NCBI GenBank assembly: GCA_016296655.1
Contig: JAEDIW010000073.1
Span: 1 to 7,920, forward strand
DNA from: Treponema sp.
GTDB taxonomy: Bacteria > Spirochaetota > Spirochaetia > Treponematales > Treponemataceae
Reading direction: 5' to 3'
Length of the DNA stretch: 7,920 nt
Under the pieces are notes generated by a model, which saw only the letters and a program-made list of their open reading frames with translations, was not told the origin of the DNA and did not search any database. Below, piece after piece: positions 1 to 5,674 of the stretch. How positions within the stretch are numbered: position 1 is the stretch's first letter; every line of letters starts with the position of its first letter. A program made the position numbers and the translations under genes.

Positions 1-1160
1 AACCTACAAACCATCTGGATGCCGAAACTGTTGCCTGGCTTGAAAAACATCTGCATGACTACCCGGGTACTGTTATTGCTATTACTCATGACCGCTATTT
101 TCTTGATGATGTTGCAGGCTGGATTCTGGAGCTTGACCGTGGAGAAGGTTATCCTTTTAAGGGTAACTATTCAAGCTGGCTTGAACAAAAGGAAAATCGG
201 CTTGCTCTTGAAGAAAAGGGTGAAAGTCAGCGGCGCAAGGAAATGCAGCGAGAATTGGAATGGATTCACATGGGTGCAAAAGGCCGGCAGGCTAAGCACA
301 AGGAACATATTACCCGTTATGAAGAACTGCTTTCTCAGGGTGGAAAAGTTAAGCTGAAAGATACTCAGATTTCAATTCCTGCAGGTCCTCGTCTTGGCGG
401 CCAGGTTATTGATGCTGAAAATATTACTAAATCTTTTGGTGATAAGCTGCTGTTTGAAAATTTAAGTTTCCATATTCCTGCTGGAGCTGTTGTTGGTATT
501 GTAGGTCCTAATGGTGCTGGTAAAACAACACTGTTCAAAATGATTGCTGATGCTGCAGGTTTTTCAAATGGCGAAAAGCCGGACAGCGGTTCAATTAAGG
601 TTGGGCAAACTGTAAAACTTGTTTATGTTGATCAGTTGCGTTCTAAACTTGATGATAAAAAAACTGTTTATGACACTCTTACTGACGGTTTGGATTTGGT
701 AAAACTTGGGGCTGTTGATGAAAAAGGCCGGGCTCTTGAAGGTGGTGTCAGGGAAGTTAACGGGCATGCCTACTGTTCCTGGTTTAATTTCAGCGGTGCT
801 GATCAGAACAAAAAGGTTGGCGTGCTTTCTGGTGGTGAAAAGAACCGTCTGAATCTTGGCATGATGCTTAAAGAGTCTGGCAATGTTTTGATGCTTGACG
901 AACCTACCAATGATTTGGATGTGCAGACTGTTCGTGCCCTGGAAGAAGCTCTGGAAGATTTTGCCGGCTGCGCACTGGTTGTAAGCCATGACCGATGGTT
1001 CCTGGACAGGATTTGTACGCATATTCTTGCTTTTGAAAACAATAGTCAGGTTCGTTGGTTTGAAGGCAACTGGTCTGAATATGCTGAATGGAAAAAGCAG
1101 CAGTTTGGCGAAGATGCCGGTGTTCCAAAACGGACTGTTTACAGAAAAATGACCAGATAG
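1..1160 (+). CDS. ettA: Energy-dependent translational throttle protein EttA (ABC-F ATPase), 5' end cut off by window
   Basis: The open frame runs in from the left edge; the first whole codon is at base 3, and 385 residues are visible. EttA is a soluble ABC-F ATPase that binds the ribosomal E site and gates entry into elongation according to ATP/ADP level. The visible part begins right after the Walker B glutamate of ABC domain 1 (PTNHLD, then H-switch THDRYFLD at residues 28-35). The tRNA-contacting linker with ELEWI and GAKGRQAK follows, then complete ABC domain 2: Walker A GPNGAGKTT (504-530), signature LSGGE (825-839), Walker B DEPTND (897-914) and H-switch SHDRWFLDR. The C-terminal PKR...YRKM tail matches E. 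coli EttA. About 188 N-terminal residues lie outside the window. Relative to E. coli from memory, domain 2 has about 18 extra residues in two places (near residues 183-190 and 237-249). Its domain order and linker distinguish it from Uup and other ABC-F members. Confidence 0.95.
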   Translation, partial: PTNHLDAETVAWLEKHLHDYPGTVIAITHDRYFLDDVAGWILELDRGEGYPFKGNYSSWLEQKENRLALEEKGESQRRKEMQRELEWIHMGAKGRQAKHKEHITRYEELLSQGGKVKLKDTQISIPAGPRLGGQVIDAENITKSFGDKLLFENLSFHIPAGAVVGIVGPNGAGKTTLFKMIADAAGFSNGEKPDSGSIKVGQTVKLVYVDQLRSKLDDKKTVYDTLTDGLDLVKLGAVDEKGRALEGGVREVNGHAYCSWFNFSGADQNKKVGVLSGGEKNRLNLGMMLKESGNVLMLDEPTNDLDVQTVRALEEALEDFAGCALVVSHDRWFLDRICTHILAFENNSQVRWFEGNWSEYAEWKKQQFGEDAGVPKRTVYRKMTR

Positions 1161-1166
1161 AAAAAG

Positions 1167-1221
1167 AACGGGAACTTTGAAAAGCTTTTTTAGCTTTGGG
1201 GCAAAGGTTCCCGTTTTTTTT
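1167..1221 (+). terminator. Rho-independent terminator after ettA, probably bidirectional
   Basis: A two-part hairpin lies six bases after the ettA stop. The outer arms are AACGGGAACTTT (1167-1178) and AAAGGTTCCCGTT (1203-1215), pairing with one bulged base. An inner stem AAAGCT/AGCTTT (1181-1186 and 1192-1197) closes a five-T loop. Eight T residues (1214-1221) follow directly. On the opposite strand the same stem is followed by TTCTTTTT, so it can also stop transcripts of the membrane-protein gene converging from the right, whose stop codon is at 1226-1228. Confidence 0.85.
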
Positions 1222-1225
1222 AAGG

Positions 1226-2077
1226 CTACTTTTTTATGGCCCGGCGTCTGCGGAATTCTGCACGTCTTTGTTCAATGTCTTGACGTAGTTTCTGCCGGAT
1301 AATGTCGAGTGGAAGAGAATATGAGCGGCTTGTCATAGAAGGGAAACGTTTCAGCAGGCTTTCTGCATTTCTGCGGTTCATGCGGTGTTCTGCGAGTTTT
1401 GCAAGTACGGCATCTGTAAATTTATGCTGGTCTGATTCGGCTTTTTCTTTGAGTGACTGAATTTTAAGCTGAAAAATCTGCCGTCTGGCCTGAATCTCTG
1501 CTGCAAGGCGTTTTTCTGCTTCTTCTTGAATTGTCTGAAGCTTTGCCATTGTTGTGTTGAATTTTACAAGGCGGCGGATTGTGTTTAGCAAATCAGGAAT
1601 CAGTATGGCAAGAATTGCAGTTGCTGTAACTGCTGCAGCTCTGTCAGAAAGTGAAAACACAATAAAAGACAGCAGTGGCTGAACAAAATGTGCTGTAAGT
1701 ACGCCCATTAAGCCAAAAAGTGTAGAATTTAGAAGGCAGATTCTTCCATGCAGGTTGAACGGCTTGTCTGAATAATCCCACCATTTTGTCTGAAACATGA
1801 CCTCCAGGATATAGCTTGAAATGTATTCCAAAAGTGAGCAGAGAATTGCAGATGCAAGAAAAAGCTGAATCCAGGAGTTGTTCCATGGCTGCAGAAGATG
1901 CAGTACAAGCAGACCTCCGAATCCGTAAATGGGGCAAATCGGGCTGTGGAGAAATCCTCGGTTTATAAATTTATGTTCAAAAAAAATGCCTACATAGAGA
2001 ACTTCGCAAATCCAGCCTAAAAAACTGTACAAAATAAACAGCAGAAAAATCTGCTGTATGTTGACTGCACTGTTCAT
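1226..2077 (-). CDS. CmpB/DUF1113-family (putative ABC-transporter type IV) multi-pass membrane protein with coiled-coil C-terminus
   Basis: A 283-residue protein. Residues 1-170 are a membrane domain with about five hydrophobic segments (roughly 9-33, 45-64, 69-95, 113-135, 136-165). Conserved-looking family motifs are FLGWICEVLY (19-28), NRGFLHSPICPIYG (39-52), LEYISSYILEVMF (83-95), WWDYSDKPFN (99-108) and GRICL (111-115). This is the pattern of the Pfam family called putative ABC-transporter type IV (CmpB, formerly DUF1113). Despite that name its function is not established, and no ATPase gene belongs to this transcription unit. Residues 171-283 are soluble, very rich in E, K, R and Q, with coiled-coil spacing and a basic tail (RRAEFRRRRAIKK); this part is probably cytoplasmic. 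The ATG at 2075-2077 has no Shine-Dalgarno but sits six bases after a good -10 box. It lies 112 bases downstream of trhP without a terminator between, so it may also be read through from that operon. Confidence 0.8.
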   Translation of the reverse strand: MNSAVNIQQIFLLFILYSFLGWICEVLYVGIFFEHKFINRGFLHSPICPIYGFGGLLVLHLLQPWNNSWIQLFLASAILCSLLEYISSYILEVMFQTKWWDYSDKPFNLHGRICLLNSTLFGLMGVLTAHFVQPLLSFIVFSLSDRAAAVTATAILAILIPDLLNTIRRLVKFNTTMAKLQTIQEEAEKRLAAEIQARRQIFQLKIQSLKEKAESDQHKFTDAVLAKLAEHRMNRRNAESLLKRFPSMTSRSYSLPLDIIRQKLRQDIEQRRAEFRRRRAIKK

Positions 2078-2083
2078 GGTTAA

Positions 2084-2112
2084 AATATAAAGTCAAATCT
2101 GTGTTAAGGCAA
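2084..2112 (-). promoter_or_regulatory. Sigma-70-type promoter of the CmpB-family gene (predicted leaderless)
   Basis: On the minus strand, -35 TTGCCT (2107-2112) and -10 TATATT (2084-2089) are separated by exactly 17 bases. Only six bases separate the -10 from the ATG, so +1 would fall on the start codon itself. No purine-rich ribosome-binding site is present between the -10 and the ATG. Confidence 0.55.
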
Positions 2113-2189
2113 ACAAATTTACGAGAAAGCGGTGGTGAGTGACCTTCATTATGTAAGTTTATTTTATTCTGTCAGTTTATTTGCCCTGT

Positions 2190-3695
2190 TTATGATTCCC
2201 TTCCAGTGTCACGGATTTGACCTGGAATATATTCCAAATCTTTTATCCTGATAAATGCACCTTTGTCCAGTTTGACAGAGGAGTAGAAAAGGCATTGGTG
2301 TCCGTTGCAGACCCAGCTGCGTTCTGCTGTTGTTTCCGGGTTTATAAGCTTCCAGTCCCCAGATTTCAGGGTAATGCTTACAGTTTCTGGGGTTACTATT
2401 TCTATGTCCATTTCAGTGTTGAACATGTTGAGAGCTTCGCAAGTGTAAAGATGCCAGCCGTCTTTTTTTGCAAGAAAATCAGGAAATTTTCCAGGGTTGG
2501 CGGCCATGTCGCGTTCTCTTGCAGCTTTTGCAGCAGGATGCATTGCTTCAAATTCGGTCAGGCGTTTTTTTGTATTTGCTACACCAGTTGCAAAAAGTTT
2601 TTCACTTTCTGCGTTGGAAAGTTCATCTCCGATTGTGGCTGCAAGTTCATACTGGCTGTCGCTTGCCCCACAGGTGGTTTTTTCTGCATCGGCACGGCTG
2701 TAAAAAAAGCCTGTTGTGGATTCCCTGTGGCTTACATTTTCAAGTTCGTCAATGAAAGGCTTTGCTTCTGAATTAGAAATTTTGCCGTCTAAAGCGTCCA
2801 GCGCTTTGCGGTAGGCTCTGGTTACAAGGGCAACATAGTAAATGCTTTTCATGCGCCCTTCGATTTTTATGGAGTCAACTCCGGCTTTTTTTAAATCGTC
2901 AAGATGTTCAATCATGCGCAAATCTTTGCTTGAGAGAATGGCAGTAAAATCTTCGCCCTCAAAAACTGGAAAAAATTGGTCTGGGCGTTCATGTTCGCGC
3001 AGAAGCAGAGTGCCTGACTGGGCTATTAATTTTGCCTGTTCGGGGGTGAAAGATGCTCCCGCAGCTGGTTCTGGGATTTTTCCATTTGAAAGCAGGTCGA
3101 AATTCCATCGGCATGTGTGGGAACAGAATCCTGCCTGTGCTGAACGGCCTGTAAGGTATGCGCTCATGAGGCATCTGCCAGAATAGGCAATGCACATGGC
3201 ACCGTGGCAGAATGTTTCAAGTTCCATATCTGGAACATCGTCCTTTATCCGTTTGATTTCGCTTAATGAAGCTTCACGTCCCAGAACAACTCTTTTAAAC
3301 CCCATGCTTCTGTACATTTTTACGGCACTGCTGTTTACGCAGCTGGCCTGTGTGCTTAAGTGAAGCTCTGTTTCTGGAAAGTATTTTTGGAGAATGGGCA
3401 CCATGCCGATGTCCTGAACAATAAAGGCATCAATGGGGTACTGCTTGAAATAGTCAATGTTATTCATGAACTGATCAATGTCACTGTTGTGGAAGCTGAT
3501 ATTGAGAGCACAGTGCAGTCGCTTTTTAGGAAACTGCTTTTTCAGTTCAATGACCCGTTTGTATTCATCTTCATAAAAATTGTCTGCTTTTACGCGCAGA
3601 GAAAATCGTTTAAGTCCAATGTATGCTGCATCAGCACCATAAGTATAAGCGTAAGAAAGTTTTTCTACATTTCCTGCAGGTGATAGTAATTCCAT
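2190..3695 (-). CDS. trhP: U32-family protein, likely tRNA 5-hydroxyuridine (ho5U34) synthesis protein TrhP (YegQ-like)
   Basis: A 501-residue protein annotated in many genomes as 'peptidase U32', although the family is now known to act in RNA hydroxylation. E. coli TrhP (YegQ) uses prephenate for 5-hydroxyuridine at position 34 of tRNA. Residues 1-27 (MELLSPAGNVEKL...YGADAAYIG) begin the TIM-barrel-like domain. The U32 signature is present (E160-x-F162...G165-A-M-C168...G173-x-C175...S178). C168, C175, C191 and C195 match the iron-sulfur-type cysteine set. SSKDL (255-259) and KIEGRMKS (277-284) also match TrhP. Compared with E. coli TrhP from memory, about 45 extra residues, charged and probably helical, lie around 358-411. 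The start ATG (3693-3695) has a clear Shine-Dalgarno. The gene lies nine bases after the hydrolase-like gene and is probably its operon partner. RlhA-type U32 proteins are longer, which makes TrhP the better call. Confidence 0.82.
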   Translation of the reverse strand: MELLSPAGNVEKLSYAYTYGADAAYIGLKRFSLRVKADNFYEDEYKRVIELKKQFPKKRLHCALNISFHNSDIDQFMNNIDYFKQYPIDAFIVQDIGMVPILQKYFPETELHLSTQASCVNSSAVKMYRSMGFKRVVLGREASLSEIKRIKDDVPDMELETFCHGAMCIAYSGRCLMSAYLTGRSAQAGFCSHTCRWNFDLLSNGKIPEPAAGASFTPEQAKLIAQSGTLLLREHERPDQFFPVFEGEDFTAILSSKDLRMIEHLDDLKKAGVDSIKIEGRMKSIYYVALVTRAYRKALDALDGKISNSEAKPFIDELENVSHRESTTGFFYSRADAEKTTCGASDSQYELAATIGDELSNAESEKLFATGVANTKKRLTEFEAMHPAAKAARERDMAANPGKFPDFLAKKDGWHLYTCEALNMFNTEMDIEIVTPETVSITLKSGDWKLINPETTAERSWVCNGHQCLFYSSVKLDKGAFIRIKDLEYIPGQIRDTGRES

Positions 3696-3700
3696 AATTT

Positions 3701-3706
3701 TTCCTC
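3701..3706 (-). promoter_or_regulatory. Shine-Dalgarno of trhP overlapping the upstream stop codon
   Basis: The minus strand reads TTGAGGAAAAATTATG. GAGGAA is a good ribosome-binding site, with AGGA six bases before the trhP ATG. The TGA stop of the hydrolase-like gene (3705-3707) overlaps it, so ribosomes terminating there are placed for re-initiation, an arrangement typical of translational coupling. Confidence 0.75.
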
Positions 3707-4709
3707 AAGATTCTGTATAAATGCTGCTTCTTACAGGCGTAGAATAGTCTGCAAAAAAGTCTTCGGCAGTTGTTTTTCTGGCTGTAATAAGTTTGCCTAT
3801 TTTTTCGATGGCAAGATGCGCTTCAGGAAGTTCCTCATCGGCCATCTGGAACATAAACATCATGTCCTTCCATATATCAATGGTACACTCGATACCCAGA
3901 TTTTTCAGCTTTGCCTGATATGCCTGCGCATCTGGCAAAAGAATTTCTTTTTCCCCCATCTGAATGTACACAGGCGGAAAATTTTCCAAGGATTCTTCGT
4001 TTGCAAAAAAAGGCGAAACAAAAGGATTTTCAAGGTTTGAAGAATAAGTGTAGAGTTCTCCGCTTTTTTTAAGGCATTCGGCAGAAAAAACTTCGTCACA
4101 TTTTTTTTTCTGCTTGAAAATTAAGGCTGAAGGCGAAAGATTAAGCCACGGCGAAAAAAGAATGACCTGTCTGATTGATTTTTTATATTTACTTTTCAAG
4201 TTTGCCAGAAAGGCAAGTGTCAAAACTGCGCCTGAACCGTCAGCTGCAAGAATGATTTCAGGAAGTTTTTCCTGATTGTCAGAAGAATTTTCCAAAGAAG
4301 CAGAAATTTCTTCTTCTATGTAGACAGTCCTGAAACAAGCCTGGATATCTTCCAAGGCAGCAGGAAACGCATTTGCAGGAGAAAGCCTAAATTCTGGTAC
4401 TAAAACCCTGCTTGAAGTTATGTTTGCAAGGCTTGCACAAAATCCCCTCCAGGAAGCTTTTGAGCCTGCTACAAAGCATCCCCCATGAATATAGATAATC
4501 AGGCGCTTTGTTGAATAAATTTCAGGCAGCAACAGGTCACAGTCTATTGAGCCATAGGTATGGCAAGAGCAGGAAACTCTGTTTGGCAGTATTGGAGTTG
4601 AAAAAACAGACTCTATTTTTTCCCTAAAAGCAGGAATTTCTGTTTTTGCATTAAGAACGAGATTTTTCAATTTTTTAATTGCGGTTTTTCGGTTTGAAGA
4701 AAATAGCAT
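3705..4709 (-). CDS. Alpha/beta-hydrolase-fold protein of the HSL (fold-3) family, catalytic triad apparently lost
   Basis: A 334-residue protein with no signal peptide. The HSL-family scaffold is clear: RLIIYIHGGCFVAGS (69-83, oxyanion-hole loop, usually HGGG, here H75-G-G-C78), FRLSPANAFPAALEDI (normally YRLAPEHPFPAALED), LFSPWLNLSP, and a C-terminal IDIWKDMMFMFQMADEELPEA. The family's GDSAGG nucleophile elbow reads ADGSGA here: glycine (158) occupies the usual serine position and the only serine (159) is one residue later. The usual aspartate of GSDEVLL aligns with K254 in GEKEILL. The usual histidine of GMPHVFQ aligns with F285 in DMMFMFQ. A carboxylesterase function is therefore doubtful; a binding or structural role is more likely. 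The reading frame is intact, arguing against decay. It is the first gene of a unit with trhP and is divergent from metA. A nine-A run (4101-4109) lies within the coding sequence. Confidence 0.8.
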   Translation of the reverse strand: MLFSSNRKTAIKKLKNLVLNAKTEIPAFREKIESVFSTPILPNRVSCSCHTYGSIDCDLLLPEIYSTKRLIIYIHGGCFVAGSKASWRGFCASLANITSSRVLVPEFRLSPANAFPAALEDIQACFRTVYIEEEISASLENSSDNQEKLPEIILAADGSGAVLTLAFLANLKSKYKKSIRQVILFSPWLNLSPSALIFKQKKKCDEVFSAECLKKSGELYTYSSNLENPFVSPFFANEESLENFPPVYIQMGEKEILLPDAQAYQAKLKNLGIECTIDIWKDMMFMFQMADEELPEAHLAIEKIGKLITARKTTAEDFFADYSTPVRSSIYTES

Positions 4710-4717
4710 ATTCCACT

Positions 4718-4746
4718 AATATAGCAAAAAAATCTATAGTTTGCTA
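4718..4746 (-). promoter_or_regulatory. Promoter of the hydrolase-like gene and trhP (minus half of a divergent pair)
   Basis: On the minus strand the extended -10 reads TGCTATATT (-10 TATATT at 4718-4723). A -35-like TAGCAA lies at 4741-4746, with 17 bases between. The ATG starts eight bases after the -10, so the 5' leader would be about one or two bases. The -35 hexamer lies inside the -10 arm of the metA promoter. Confidence 0.55.
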
Positions 4747-4747
4747 T
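4721..4747. repeat. Perfect 8-bp inverted repeat forming both divergent promoters; possible operator
   Basis: ATAGCAAA (4721-4728) and TTTGCTAT (4740-4747) are exact reverse complements separated by 11 bases; arm starts are 19 bases apart, close to two helical turns. Each arm supplies the extended -10 of one promoter and the TAGCAA -35 of the opposite one. It is not followed by a T-run, so it is not a terminator. It does not resemble the E. coli MetJ box (AGACGTCT). Confidence 0.7.
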
Positions 4748-4750
4748 ACT
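4722..4750 (+). promoter_or_regulatory. Promoter of metA (plus half of a divergent pair, predicted leaderless)
   Basis: The extended -10 reads TGCTATACT (-10 TATACT at 4745-4750). TAGCAA lies at 4722-4727 as a poor -35, with a 17-base spacer. Six bases separate the -10 from the metA ATG at 4757, so +1 should coincide with the start codon. This leaves no room for a SAM riboswitch or T-box leader, so any methionine control must act at the promoter. Confidence 0.6.
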
Positions 4751-4756
4751 CCGTGT

Positions 4757-5665
4757 ATGCCAATTAAAATTCAATCGGGTTTACCGGCTTGCGATATTCT
4801 TGCAAGGGAAAATATTTTTGTTATGACAGATCAGCGGGCTTCTATACAGGATATTCGTCCGCTTAAAATTGCAATTCTAAATTTGATGCCTACAAAGATT
4901 GCAACAGAAACTCAGCTTTTGCGCCTGCTTGGAAATACTCCGCTGCAGGTTGAAATTTCTCTTGTACGCATGGAAAATCATGTAGCAAAAAATACAATGG
5001 AATCTCATCTGGAAAAATTTTACATTGGTTCTGATGAGCTTTTTGAAAAAACTTTTGACGGCATGATTATAACAGGCGCTCCAGTTGAACAGCTGCCTTT
5101 TGAACAGGTTGATTACTGGAATGATTTGTGCAGGATTATGGATTATGCAAAAAACAAGGTTTTCTGTACGCTTTACATTTGCTGGGGGGCTCAGGCAGGA
5201 CTCTACCATCTGTACGGTATAAAAAAACATATCCTTGAAAACAAACTGTTTGGAATTTTTCAGAATGTGCGTACTACAAATGGCGAACCTCTTTTGCGGG
5301 GCTTTGACGATTCTTTCCCTGTGCCGCAGTCAAGGCATACAACGGTAAATATGGAAGATATTCTGGCAGAAAAGAAACTTGTAGTGCTTGCGCAGTCTCC
5401 TCAATGCGGCCCTTCGATTATAAAATCAACTGATAACCGTTCTGTTTTTATTACGGGGCATCTTGAATATGACACAAATACTCTTGCCGATGAATACTGG
5501 CGTGACAAAAACAAGGGTCTGCCTATTCAGCTGCCTCTTAATTATTTCCCTGAAAATGATGCTTCAAAGATTCCGTATTCTACATGGCGCAGTACGGCAC
5601 ATCTGTTTTACAGCAACTGGCTTAACTATTACGTTTATCAGGAAACACCGTTTGGCTTTGCCTGA
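4757..5665 (+). CDS. metA: MetA-family homoserine O-acyltransferase, predicted acetyl-CoA specific (MetAA)
   Basis: A 302-residue cytoplasmic enzyme that activates homoserine in the first committed step of methionine synthesis. The start at 4757 (MPIKIQSGLP) matches the conserved N-terminus of the family; an upstream in-frame ATG at 4679 would add 26 unrelated residues and run through the promoters. Numbering agrees exactly with E. coli MetA for the key residues: K47 (LMPTK), nucleophile C142 (YICWGAQAG), H235 and E237 (TGHLEYD), R249 (YWRD). Position 111 (GAPVE) is glutamate. In characterised MetA enzymes Glu111 favours acetyl-CoA (B. cereus) and Gly111 succinyl-CoA (E. coli), so homoserine O-acetyltransferase activity is predicted. 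There is no Shine-Dalgarno. The gene ends with tandem TGA TAA, nine bases short of the converging prmC stop, with no visible terminator. Confidence 0.95.
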   Translation: MPIKIQSGLPACDILARENIFVMTDQRASIQDIRPLKIAILNLMPTKIATETQLLRLLGNTPLQVEISLVRMENHVAKNTMESHLEKFYIGSDELFEKTFDGMIITGAPVEQLPFEQVDYWNDLCRIMDYAKNKVFCTLYICWGAQAGLYHLYGIKKHILENKLFGIFQNVRTTNGEPLLRGFDDSFPVPQSRHTTVNMEDILAEKKLVVLAQSPQCGPSIIKSTDNRSVFITGHLEYDTNTLADEYWRDKNKGLPIQLPLNYFPENDASKIPYSTWRSTAHLFYSNWLNYYVYQETPFGFA

Positions 5666-5674
5666 TAAAGTGAT

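Noticed and set aside
591..1022. Minus-strand open frame of 143 codons opposite ettA
   Set aside because: It lies fully opposite conserved EttA codons (Walker A to Walker B of domain 2) and has no protein-like motifs or ribosome-binding site.
2113..2189. Terminator for the trhP operon
   Set aside because: Only a short direct repeat (AATAAAC twice) and an imperfect GGT...ACC pairing are visible; no stable stem with a T-run on the minus strand.
2217..2771. Plus-strand open frame of 184 codons opposite trhP
   Set aside because: Antisense shadow of a conserved gene; composition is Phe/Cys-rich as expected from reverse-reading coding DNA.
4679..4756. Longer metA start at an upstream in-frame ATG (26 extra residues)
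   Set aside because: It would overlap the start of the divergent gene and run through both promoters; the family's conserved N-terminus MPIKI begins at 4757.
4721..4756. SAM riboswitch, T-box or terminator ahead of metA
   Set aside because: The inverted repeat overlaps the promoter itself, no T-run follows, and the predicted transcript starts at the ATG, leaving no leader to fold.
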